Source of the DNA: Candidatus Gastranaerophilales bacterium
Lineage (GTDB): Bacteria > Cyanobacteriota > Vampirovibrionia > Gastranaerophilales > Gastranaerophilaceae
DNA length: 64,000 bases
NCBI GenBank assembly: GCA_944325825.1
Contig: CALVBP010000006.1
Coordinates: forward strand, 21,129 to 85,128
Reading direction: 5' to 3'
Position 1 is the first letter of the stretch; each line of letters opens with the position of its first letter. A program made the position numbers and the translations under genes. The notes below the pieces were generated by a model. It was given only the letters and a program-made list of their open reading frames with translations, had not been told where the DNA came from and ran no database searches. Below are positions 49,130-56,723 of this stretch, piece by piece.

Positions 49130-50140
49130 CTAGCAGACCTGATTTGTATGCATTCCTTTTGAAAAATCTCTTATATTATTAAAAGTCTCTTCCAACAGAT
49201 AATTAACTGATTCTTTTGTATTGTATGCTATATGCGGAGTAATTATAACATTATCCATATCCAAAAGTTTCTGGGTCAAAAGCGCTGATGCAATACATCT
49301 TCCGTCTGAATCACGAATTTCATCAGCAAGATTATCATTATTTACTGAAAGATATTCACATTCCAAAACATCTAATGCTGCCCCTTTTACCTTGCCGCTA
49401 ATAAGATTTTCATATAAAGCAACTATATCAATTAGCTCACCTCTCGCAGTATTAATTATATAAACACCCTGTTTCATCTTGTCAAACTCTTTGGATGAAA
49501 TAATATGATAAACTTCCGGGGTATAAGGGATATGAAGAGTTATAATATCAGATTCTCTTAAAAGCTTATCCAAATCCACATATTCTACAAAATCACTTAC
49601 TGTCGGGTTCTTCATATATGTATTTACCAAAATTCGCATTCCGAAAAAATTTGCGGTTTTGGCGACAGAACTCCCGATTGCACCGCAGCCTATAATACCT
49701 ATAGTAAGATTTTGTAAAGTTCGCCCTTCGTAAAGAGAGGGATTAAGCTTACTTTCATTCATTCCGAGATATGCAGGAAGAAGCTTTCTTACAAGCGTAA
49801 TCATTAGCCCCGTTGTATATTGTGCAACAGCATCTTCACCATAATGCTCCACATTAAATACGGCTATATTATTTTTTGTGCAATACATTAAATCTATATG
49901 ATTATATCCGGTCGAGCGAGTTGCAATAATCCTTAAATTTTTAAATCTGCCAAGAATATCAGCAGTCAACGTCGAGCTTACAAACACACACAATACGTCC
50001 GTTTCGGACAACTGTTCTTCAGTAAGCTCAGTATCTTCATTAAGAGGTGCTTCTATAAAAGTTATATCAATATCTTTAAAATCTCTTGTTTCAAAAAATT
50101 CTTTTTCTGACTCTCTAAAATCAAACAACAGCATTTTCAT
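49130..50140 (-). CDS. D-2-hydroxyacid dehydrogenase (D-lactate dehydrogenase-like)
   Basis: The 336-residue NAD-dependent enzyme has GxGxxG in GIIGCGAIGSSVAKTANFFG and the catalytic set Arg (INTARGELIDIVAL), Glu (LDVLECE) and His (ITPHIAYNTKESVNYLL). The N-terminal part with LRIIATRSTGYNHIDL is typical of the D-lactate/D-2-hydroxyisocaproate group. It probably reduces pyruvate to D-lactate or a related 2-oxoacid, fitting a fermentative lifestyle. SD AAGGAGAG. The gene appears monocistronic. Confidence 0.9.
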   Translation of the reverse strand: MKMLLFDFRESEKEFFETRDFKDIDITFIEAPLNEDTELTEEQLSETDVLCVFVSSTLTADILGRFKNLRIIATRSTGYNHIDLMYCTKNNIAVFNVEHYGEDAVAQYTTGLMITLVRKLLPAYLGMNESKLNPSLYEGRTLQNLTIGIIGCGAIGSSVAKTANFFGMRILVNTYMKNPTVSDFVEYVDLDKLLRESDIITLHIPYTPEVYHIISSKEFDKMKQGVYIINTARGELIDIVALYENLISGKVKGAALDVLECEYLSVNNDNLADEIRDSDGRCIASALLTQKLLDMDNVIITPHIAYNTKESVNYLLEETFNNIRDFSKGMHTNQVC

Positions 50141-50206
50141 CCGAATACTCTCCTTACTTAATACAAGTATTACGGATGAATAAATTTTAACTATTCAACA
50201 ATCAGG

Positions 50207-50722
50207 CTAAGCCAATAACTGTATATTTTGCAAATTTCCTTTATCAATAGCTAATGAAACTGTCGCATTTACCGTGTGCAAAATATCAGCAGAAGCTCGT
50301 ATCTGCTCAAACCTATAATCTGAATATTCAGTTCTCATAGCGTTGTATTCTTTTTTCTGATTAGTATTGGTAAGTTGAAAAGCATGTGTAATTCCTAATG
50401 ATGCTAAATAAGAATTCATCTTACCTTTGGTCCTTTTTATACCTTCTTTTGCCATGTACCATAATTGCTGGCATTTTTCTATAAAAGATTTATTTTCCTC
50501 AATTTGTTCATCGTAATATGATACTCTGCTGGCTATACCAGTCTCAGGGCTATCAGGACTAGAATTAATACCAAATAAATCATTTTTATTAACAACGATA
50601 ATCTTTCCGTTTTCGGTCTCAATACGCAAATAATCACCCGAGGTATTATGAGACACAACTTTTGCCTCATTACCTTGATAGTTTACAGTTTCTCCGTATT
50701 TAAACGTAATTTGGGGTGCCAT
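50207..50722 (-). CDS. lineage-specific protein of unknown function, 171 aa
   Basis: The protein has an N-terminal beta-rich domain (about 1-55; FKYGETVNYQGNEAKVVSHN, then LRIETENGKIIVVNKNDL) resembling a small SH3/KOW-like barrel, then a helical region (70-171) with CQQLWYMAKEGIKRTKGKM and a hydrophobic-ended tail. No family is recognised. It has no signal peptide. SD AAGGAGT is excellent. Its promoter box matches that of the 44880 gene. It is divergent from the second flagellin, with about 440 bases between the starts. Confidence 0.78.
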   Translation of the reverse strand: MAPQITFKYGETVNYQGNEAKVVSHNTSGDYLRIETENGKIIVVNKNDLFGINSSPDSPETGIASRVSYYDEQIEENKSFIEKCQQLWYMAKEGIKRTKGKMNSYLASLGITHAFQLTNTNQKKEYNAMRTEYSDYRFEQIRASADILHTVNATVSLAIDKGNLQNIQLLA

Positions 50723-50739
50723 TTTTATACTCCTTGTAT

Positions 50740-50770
50740 ATATAAAGTATTTACATTTTAAAAAATTGCC
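50740..50770 (-). promoter_or_regulatory. conserved promoter box of the 50207 gene
   Basis: On the minus strand GGCAATTTTT, a 12-base spacer and ACTTTATAT end 17 bases before the ATG. It matches the box at 44814-44844. Confidence 0.5.
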
Positions 50771-51164
50771 TTTTTTAGTTAAGAAATATTAACTTATTTT
50801 AAAATTTGTAAAAAAATGATATAAAACAGTTTACTTTCGTTATATTGTGTTGCAATAATGTTAGTGTAATAAGTACATATCATATACCTAATAAGCAAGT
50901 ACAATGGAATGTACGTTTTTGTAAATTAATTATCTCAAAGGATGAGAATTAAAATTTACATGAACTGTGTAGCATCGTTAAAGAAGAGCATAGCTTATTA
51001 GTAAAAAGATTAGTACATATCGTTAATAAAGAGAGTATAGTTTTCCGGATAAAACCGGCTATATGAGTTGTTTTGTATAAAAGCAACCTGATAGAGTGCT
51101 GTGCACGGATGCACAGAGAGAGTATAAAAAAGTACGTATCGAAGAGAAAGGAGATCAAACAACT
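50771..51164. other. long leader/promoter interval of the second flagellin gene
   Basis: No gene lies here. The stretch is very A+T-rich. It holds the word AGTACATATC twice (about 50871 and 51012), a sigma-28-like element (51027-51052) and a 7-bp hairpin CTGTGCA-CGGA-TGCACAG (51099-51116) in the probable 5' untranslated region. Confidence 0.55.
51027..51052 (+). promoter_or_regulatory. sigma-28-like promoter of the second flagellin gene
   Basis: TAAA (51027-51030), 14 bases, CCGGATAA (51045-51052). This matches the FliA consensus at TAAA and six of eight -10 bases, with spacing one base short. Confidence 0.4.
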
Positions 51165-52184
51165 ATGCCACTCACAATCAACACAAACATTTCCTCATTA
51201 ATCGCACAGAGGAACCTTACAAGTGCAACAAATTCTATGAATCAGGCACTTGAAAGATTAACAACAGGTTACAAAATTAACAATGCAAAAGACAATGCCG
51301 CAGGTTATTCAATCGCCAACATGTGGGAAACTCAATTGGGTTCATTAGATGTAGCAGCAGATAACGCAGCAACAGGTATTGACCTTTTAACAACGGCAGA
51401 AGAAACTTATCAGCTTCTTACAAGTCACCTTCAGCGTGTAAGAGATTTGACTGAGCAAGCTGCCAACGGAACTTACGGTTCTGCATCATTAAAAGCTATT
51501 CAATCCGAAATCAGTGCAAGGCTAATGGAAGTTAACCGTATTTCTGCCAACGCTGAATTTAACGGAATCAAATTAATGGCTTACAACATGGACGGACAAG
51601 ATAATGAAGCAGTTGGTATTACAGAAGCCGGTATCAATCTTCAGGTTGGGCTTTATGCTGACGAAAACAGTATTATCAACCTTAACGTTGAGCTTTTCTC
51701 CAATGCAAGTTTAACCGGACTCTTTACCGGTATGGCATCTGTCACATCTGAAAGCGGAAAAACTCTTCAAACTCTTATCCAAGAGGCAGGCGGTGATGTT
51801 ACAGCATTAGGAACAGCTGAGAACATTGAAGCTTTTGCTGCCGCTTGCGCAGGTCTTGTTTATGACCCGGGTGATTCAAGCTTTGTCTTGCAAACAGATG
51901 GAGATAACGGCGCTAAAGAAATGTTGGTTTTCCTGGATGATGCAATCAACGATATTTCATCAAGAGTTACTAAAATAGGTGCTGTACAAAACCGTGTAGA
52001 ATCAGCAGTATCAGCTCTTGATGTACAATCACAAAACTTAACTTCATCACTTTCTACTCTGAGAGATACCGATGTGGCTGAAGAATCTTCTAACTACATT
52101 CAAGCTTCAATATTACAACAGGCATCTGCTACTCTGTTATCAACAGCTAACCAGCTGCCTAGCATTGCATTGAACTTGATTTAG
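51165..52184 (+). CDS. fliC: flagellin
   Basis: The 339-residue flagellin starts at 51165 after AAAGGAGATC (an in-frame ATG at 51096 is rejected: no SD and it falls in the leader hairpin). Conserved ends: LTINTNISSLIAQRNLTSAT, ALERLTTGYKINNAKDNAAG, HLQRVRDLTEQAANGTYGSA, and C-terminal TDVAEESSNYIQASILQQAS to SIALNLI. The variable centre is short and contains one cysteine. Its ends resemble those of the 39671 flagellin, so the two are paralogues; differences in the centre suggest distinct filament segments or expression times. Confidence 0.96.
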   Translation: MPLTINTNISSLIAQRNLTSATNSMNQALERLTTGYKINNAKDNAAGYSIANMWETQLGSLDVAADNAATGIDLLTTAEETYQLLTSHLQRVRDLTEQAANGTYGSASLKAIQSEISARLMEVNRISANAEFNGIKLMAYNMDGQDNEAVGITEAGINLQVGLYADENSIINLNVELFSNASLTGLFTGMASVTSESGKTLQTLIQEAGGDVTALGTAENIEAFAAACAGLVYDPGDSSFVLQTDGDNGAKEMLVFLDDAINDISSRVTKIGAVQNRVESAVSALDVQSQNLTSSLSTLRDTDVAEESSNYIQASILQQASATLLSTANQLPSIALNLI

Positions 52185-52250
52185 TATAGGAAAAGATTAT
52201 GAAGGAAAATATAAAAGACTCATGCAAGTTGTTTGATTAGGGATAAAAGA

Positions 52251-52282
52251 CGGGGCGAATCAGATAAATCTGATTCGCCCCG
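52251..52282. repeat. perfect 14-bp G/C-rich hairpin after the second flagellin
   Basis: CGGGGCGAATCAGA (52251-52264) pairs exactly with 52269-52282, loop TAAA. There is no T-run. It may end the flagellin message or protect its 3' end. Confidence 0.85.
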
Positions 52283-52325
52283 GTTACTAATTACACATCA
52301 AAATTTTTATGATATTATTGAACAG

Positions 52326-53114
52326 ATGAAAATTATTGAATCAGAAATAAATAATGTAAAAGAGGAGATTTTAAGAGGTTTTACAGACCCGCTTTCTAAT
52401 AATGCTCTTTTGGACTTTGTATCTGGAAGTTCTAAAAGAATTCGCTCTGTTATAGCAATTCTTTATTTAAAAGCACATCAAAAAAATATTTCAAATGTAA
52501 TCTATTCTCTGCTTGCTGCCGGAGAGCTTATCCACGATGCATCACTTTTACAGGATGATGTTCTTGATAATGCAGAAACAAGAAGAGGTAAATCCTCAAT
52601 AGCCAGACAATTTTCATCTAAGATTTCAATCCTTGCAGGAGATTATCTTCTATCCTCCGCAATGGAAAAGCTATTAAATATCAATAATAATGAGGTCTTA
52701 GAAATCTTTAGAATCTGTACAAAAAAAATGAGTTCCGGAGAAATTAAGCAATATTTTCTGAGAGGCAAACAGCCTACCCTTGAAGAATATCTTGAAGTTT
52801 GCAAGGATAAAACTGCAGCATTGTTTAGTGCTATTCTTACAAGCTCAGCTCTTATTTGCGGTCTTGAAATTGAAACGGCAGGACATTTCGCTGATAAGTT
52901 CGGGACTGCATTTCAAATAAAAAACGACTTGGAAGAAAGCTCTGCACTTTTAGATAAAAAAAACAAAATCTCAACTGCAATTGCTATTTTAGGAGTTGAA
53001 AAAACAGAGCTTTTATTAGATAATTATCGGGAAGAGATGAGGAATTTACTTAAAGATATTCCAGATAACTCATACAAAAAAGCTCTGGAGGAGTTAATAA
53101 CAGTTTATGTTTGA
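52326..53114 (+). CDS. polyprenyl diphosphate synthase-like protein with degenerate second Asp-rich motif
   Basis: The 262-residue protein has the trans-prenyltransferase layout: GSSKRIRSVIAILYL, first Asp-rich motif in LLQDDVLDNAETRRGK, GDYLLSSAMEKL, and KTAALFSAILTSSAL. The second motif, normally D-D-x-x-D, reads N-D-L-E-E (FQIKNDLEESS), and the usual G-K-x-x-x-x-D-L following it is replaced. It is about 60 residues shorter than IspB-type enzymes. It may be catalytically altered or a non-catalytic partner subunit. I start it at 52326 because the upstream frame runs through the 14-bp hairpin. It overlaps lepB by eight bases. Confidence 0.78.
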   Translation: MKIIESEINNVKEEILRGFTDPLSNNALLDFVSGSSKRIRSVIAILYLKAHQKNISNVIYSLLAAGELIHDASLLQDDVLDNAETRRGKSSIARQFSSKISILAGDYLLSSAMEKLLNINNNEVLEIFRICTKKMSSGEIKQYFLRGKQPTLEEYLEVCKDKTAALFSAILTSSALICGLEIETAGHFADKFGTAFQIKNDLEESSALLDKKNKISTAIAILGVEKTELLLDNYREEMRNLLKDIPDNSYKKALEELITVYV

Positions 53115-53760
53115 TAAAGAAAAGTTTAAGACAAGTTTTAAAGCTAATTTAAAAGAAACTGTCGACACTATAGTATTTGTCATTGTAGCGGTAATATTAA
53201 TAAGATCTTTTATTGCCGAACTCAGATGGATTCCCTCAGGCTCAATGAAACCGACTCTCGTTGAAGGGGATAGAATTGTTGTTGAAAAATTATCAAAATT
53301 TCCTAATCTTATAAGCGAACATAACTTTGAAAACACTCCTCAACGGGGAGATATTATGATATTTTATCCTCCATTTGTTAAACTTAAAACTACCCCTTGG
53401 GCGATATTTAGCAGATTAACAGGATTTTTCTGCAAAGATGTTGCATATATTAAAAGAGTTATCGGACTCCCCGGTGAAAAAATAGAGATAAAACAAGGTG
53501 ATAACGGAGCCTATAAAGTCTATATTAATGACCAGCCGCTCAAGGAAGAGTATATAATGAGCGAGTATGATTACCACAAATGTAAAGAAAATATGTATTG
53601 CGGTCCGTTTATTATACCTGAAAACAATTATTTTATGATGGGTGACAATAGAGGGAGTTCTCTTGACAGCAGATTTTGGGGACCATTATCTAAAGAACGC
53701 TTTATAGGCCGTGCCGTTTTTGTATTCTGGCCGATTAACCATATTAAAACTCTTAATTAA
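53107..53760 (+). CDS. lepB: signal peptidase I
   Basis: The 217-residue membrane peptidase has an N-terminal helix (about 20-37), the Ser46 nucleophile in [16 protein letters not shown], the Lys116 general base in [13 protein letters not shown] and the box E motif [14 protein letters not shown]. It cleaves Sec and Tat signal peptides at the periplasmic face. It overlaps the polyprenyl synthase-like gene by eight bases. Length is typical of Gram-positive and cyanobacterial enzymes with one membrane span. Confidence 0.96.
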   Translation: MFDKEKFKTSFKANLKETVDTIVFVIVAVILIRSFIAELRWIPSGSMKPTLVEGDRIVVEKLSKFPNLISEHNFENTPQRGDIMIFYPPFVKLKTTPWAIFSRLTGFFCKDVAYIKRVIGLPGEKIEIKQGDNGAYKVYINDQPLKEEYIMSEYDYHKCKENMYCGPFIIPENNYFMMGDNRGSSLDSRFWGPLSKERFIGRAVFVFWPINHIKTLN

Positions 53761-53837
53761 CTACGTACTTGAAATTTAAAAATGTTTCAGCTATCATAAT
53801 TTCAGTACAAAAAGGCAGTAAAGGTGGTGAAAAAAGA

Positions 53838-54011
53838 ATGCCAGAAGTTAAAGTAGGCGAAAACGAAAGTATCGAAAGCGCTTTAAGAAGATTCAAAAAG
53901 AAAATCCAAAAAGCAGGAATTCTTTCTGAAGTAAAAAAACGTGAAAGATATGAAAAGCCTAGCGTAAAGAGAAAACGCAAATCTGAAGCAGCTCGCAAAC
54001 GCAAGGTTTAA
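53838..54011 (+). CDS. rpsU: 30S ribosomal protein S21
   Basis: The 57-residue basic protein matches S21: [20 protein letters not shown] and a Lys/Arg-rich tail ([15 protein letters not shown]). The chosen ATG at 53838 follows AAAGGTGGTGA, a near-perfect SD; an in-frame ATG at 53769 has none. It is followed by a perfect 15-bp hairpin. Confidence 0.96.
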   Translation: MPEVKVGENESIESALRRFKKKIQKAGILSEVKKRERYEKPSVKRKRKSEAARKRKV

Positions 54012-54024
54012 TATAAATTTATAC

Positions 54025-54057
54025 AATGGGGCGGTTCGTAAAACGAACCGCCCCATT
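54025..54057. repeat. perfect 15-bp G/C-rich hairpin after rpsU
   Basis: AATGGGGCGGTTCGT (54025-54039) pairs exactly with 54043-54057, loop AAA. No T-run follows. It resembles the hairpin at 52251-52282 (GGGGCG...CGCCCC with an A-rich loop). Confidence 0.85.
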
Positions 54058-54127
54058 AATATGCACTATAAAATTTGCCGGCTTTACCTCTTGAAAATGT
54101 TATATGTTTATCTTATTATACTTTTAT

Positions 54128-54198
54128 GGCGACATGGCCAAGTGGTAAGGCAGAAGCCTGCAAAGCTTTTACCCCCGGTTCGAATCCGGGTGTCGCCT
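54128..54198 (+). tRNA. trnC: tRNA-Cys (GCA anticodon)
   Basis: The acceptor GGCGACA/TGTCGCC is perfect. The D-stem is GCC/GGC, the anticodon stem GAAGC/GCTTT (one G-U) encloses loop CTGCAAA, and the T-arm is CCCGG-TTCGAAT-CCGGG. The discriminator is T and CCA is not encoded. A T-rich run follows. Confidence 0.97.
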
Positions 54199-54237
54199 TT
54201 TTTATTTTACTTAAAGCCAAGAATCACGAATCGAAAT

Positions 54238-55623
54238 ATGGAAAATATGGAGTTAAAGAACTTTTGGGAGCAGATAAAATCGGAACTTATAGAAGTTCTT
54301 CCTGAAAGTGCTCATCCCTGGATTTATCCGCTTGAAGTATCCGGTTACGATAAAGGAGTTCTCACAGTTGTTACAGGGCAGCTAATGGGACGTGACTTAT
54401 TAAGAAAAAACCATTATCACCAAATTGTTGAAACAATTAAAAAATTTTCCGGAAATAATAACTCCGATATAGTAATTATTTATGATGAAAGAGCAGCCAA
54501 AAGTTTAAAGAGAGAAAACGAAAAAATTCAAAAAAGAACTCTTGAAAATAAACTTAAAGAACAGGCTATGGAAAATTTAAGCAACATGCAGTCTGCATCA
54601 AATTTGAATCTAAAATACAAATTTGAGAACTTTGTAGTCGGAAAAACGAATGAATTTGCTTATAAAGTAGCAATGGCAGTAGCTCAAAACCCCGCAAAGA
54701 AATACAATCCGCTTTTTATATATGGAAATGCCGGATTAGGGAAAACCCACTTAATGCAGGCCATCGGTCATTATACGATATTTAATAACCCCAAACTTAA
54801 AGTAAAATACACAAAAACAGAAGATTACGTTAATGACTTTATTTCAAACAGCAGAAACTCAAAAGATACTGTTGAAAACATGTCAAAGTTCAACAAAAAA
54901 TATACAAATATCGACATTATTCTAATAGACGATATTCAGTTCATTGAGTCAAAAAATAAAACAATGTCACAAATGCAGCACACTTTTGATAGTCTTTATA
55001 ATAAAGGAAAACAAATCGTTATAACTTCCGATAGAATACCCAAAGACATACCGACTCTTACAGCTGCTTTGTGTTCCAGATTTGAAATGGGACTTATGGT
55101 AGAACTCACACCGCCTGACTTGGATACAAGAATTGAAATTATCAGAAAACTCGCAAATGATAATGATCTTAAATACACAGAAGATGCACTAAAATACATA
55201 GCACTAAACTTTGATAAAAATGTACGGGAACTTGAGGGGGCATTCAATAAAGTTTCAGCATATGCAGAAATGACAAATCGTCCGTTAGATATAAATCTTG
55301 CCGGTGAAGTTTTAAAATGTAAAACCGGCACAGATAAAGTTAGTATTGATAAGATAGCACAAGTTGTTGCGGAGTATTATGGTGTTGACCTTAAAGATAT
55401 TCGAGGAACTGCCAGAGGTCAAAAAGTTTCTCTTGCAAGACATATTGCTATTTATTTAGCCAGAGAGATTACAGGACAAAGTTTTGTGAATATAGCGGAA
55501 TACTATAATAAAAAGCATACAACTATTATGTTTGCACACGACAAAATAAAAAAAGAACTTCCGCTTAAAAGAGACCTAACCGAATCAGTCAGAGAAATTA
55601 AACAGGTGTTGAAAGTTATCTAG
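54238..55623 (+). CDS. dnaA: chromosomal replication initiator DnaA
   Basis: The 461-residue protein has domain I (ELKNFWEQIKSELIEVLPES), a short linker and AAA+ domain III (Walker A YGNAGLGKTHLMQAIG; Walker B IDIILIDDIQFIE). DNA-binding domain IV carries the signature SLARHIAIYLAREITGQSF and KKHTTIMFAHDKI. I start it at 54238, after the tRNA-Cys; ATG at 54247 is an alternative. Neither has a good SD. The open frame extends upstream only because it runs through the tRNA. dnaN and recF do not follow, and no DnaA-box cluster is seen nearby, so this is not obviously oriC. Confidence 0.96.
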   Translation: MENMELKNFWEQIKSELIEVLPESAHPWIYPLEVSGYDKGVLTVVTGQLMGRDLLRKNHYHQIVETIKKFSGNNNSDIVIIYDERAAKSLKRENEKIQKRTLENKLKEQAMENLSNMQSASNLNLKYKFENFVVGKTNEFAYKVAMAVAQNPAKKYNPLFIYGNAGLGKTHLMQAIGHYTIFNNPKLKVKYTKTEDYVNDFISNSRNSKDTVENMSKFNKKYTNIDIILIDDIQFIESKNKTMSQMQHTFDSLYNKGKQIVITSDRIPKDIPTLTAALCSRFEMGLMVELTPPDLDTRIEIIRKLANDNDLKYTEDALKYIALNFDKNVRELEGAFNKVSAYAEMTNRPLDINLAGEVLKCKTGTDKVSIDKIAQVVAEYYGVDLKDIRGTARGQKVSLARHIAIYLAREITGQSFVNIAEYYNKKHTTIMFAHDKIKKELPLKRDLTESVREIKQVLKVI

Positions 55624-55691
55624 CCAAATACGGTACTCGCCATAAAAATAATTTTATGATAATTATAATTATGTAGGGAATCGGAGCAGAT

Positions 55692-56723
55692 ATGCTAGAT
55701 AATATAAAATATCTAATGTGTTTAAAAACCGTTGATAAAAATATTGCAGAAAGCAATTTCGACCTTGCGCTGGAAAAGTTGAACTACCTAATCAGAGAAG
55801 AGTACAAGCCCTCCCTTACGTTTCTGAAAAGAGGAAAATTGTGCAGGAAACTATTAATGCTTAATGATGCATACTCCGATTTTACATATATTATCGGGCA
55901 CTGCGCCAACAAAAAGGAAGCTTACTACGAAAGAGTCAGCCTGAATTTTGAAATATCTAATTACTACGAAGCTATAGCGGATGCAAATATTATTTTAGGA
56001 TGGGATTCTGAAAATTTTGACATTAAAAGGATACAAGGGCTGTCACTTGTGTATTCAGGACAGGATAGCTCTGCTAAGGATTATATTCTTAAGCTGTTTG
56101 AATATAATAAATTTAAAGCAATACAATTCTTATTTAATGAAACTGCTTTTGTTCTTGCTAATGATGAATACGCAAAAGGCCTAAAACTGTTGAATATAAT
56201 CGACATTCTTGATAAAGATAACCCAATTAAACTCTTAAAAGAAGCTAACATCTACGGACTTGCCGGACAAAAAGATAGAGAGAAAGAGATTCTCCAAAGA
56301 ATTGAAAATGTTTTTCCCAAATATTTTGTATCCCATTTCCGTTTCTGCGATATGTACCAAGAAAAAGACCTGCTTGAAATTTGTTTTTTACTTGAACTTT
56401 CAATATTTGATAAACAAAACCTCTTTGCTTATCCGATGAAAATTCTGGAAGGATACAAAAACCATATTGAAGGTCATATTATTGACTCAAAAGAGTGTTT
56501 TGAAAAAGCCATAAGAATTAATCCTAAAAAGCCTGAAGCATACGTACTTCTTGCGCAAACACTCCAATTAATGTCAGGATATGACAACCCGCAATACAAA
56601 AAAGAAGCGGAAGCCAACTATACAAAAGCAATGGAAATCTATTCAGACGAAAACCTTATTGATAAAGCCGATGATATGAAGCGTCAAATAAGGCACTTAA
56701 ATTCCAGTCTTATACTAAAGTAA
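55692..56723 (+). CDS. TPR-repeat protein, 343 aa
   Basis: The 343-residue protein without signal peptide is made of helical repeats, with TPR-like units visible at 20-110 (ALEKLNYLIREEYKPSLTFL; YYEAIADANIILGWDSENF) and 265-330 (CFEKAIRINPKKPEAYVLLA). It is likely a cytoplasmic scaffold. It begins 68 bases after dnaA with GGAATCGGAG upstream of the ATG, and its end overlaps nadE convergently by nine bases. No specific role is evident. Confidence 0.85.
   Translation: MLDNIKYLMCLKTVDKNIAESNFDLALEKLNYLIREEYKPSLTFLKRGKLCRKLLMLNDAYSDFTYIIGHCANKKEAYYERVSLNFEISNYYEAIADANIILGWDSENFDIKRIQGLSLVYSGQDSSAKDYILKLFEYNKFKAIQFLFNETAFVLANDEYAKGLKLLNIIDILDKDNPIKLLKEANIYGLAGQKDREKEILQRIENVFPKYFVSHFRFCDMYQEKDLLEICFLLELSIFDKQNLFAYPMKILEGYKNHIEGHIIDSKECFEKAIRINPKKPEAYVLLAQTLQLMSGYDNPQYKKEAEANYTKAMEIYSDENLIDKADDMKRQIRHLNSSLILK

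Noticed and set aside
52233..52325. Upstream start of the prenyl synthase-like gene
   Set aside because: The extension translates a 14-bp perfect hairpin and is not part of the family; the ATG at 52326 fits the fold start.
54061..54237. Upstream extension of the dnaA frame by 59 residues
   Set aside because: It runs through tRNA-Cys and is not conserved DnaA sequence; the start must lie after 54198.
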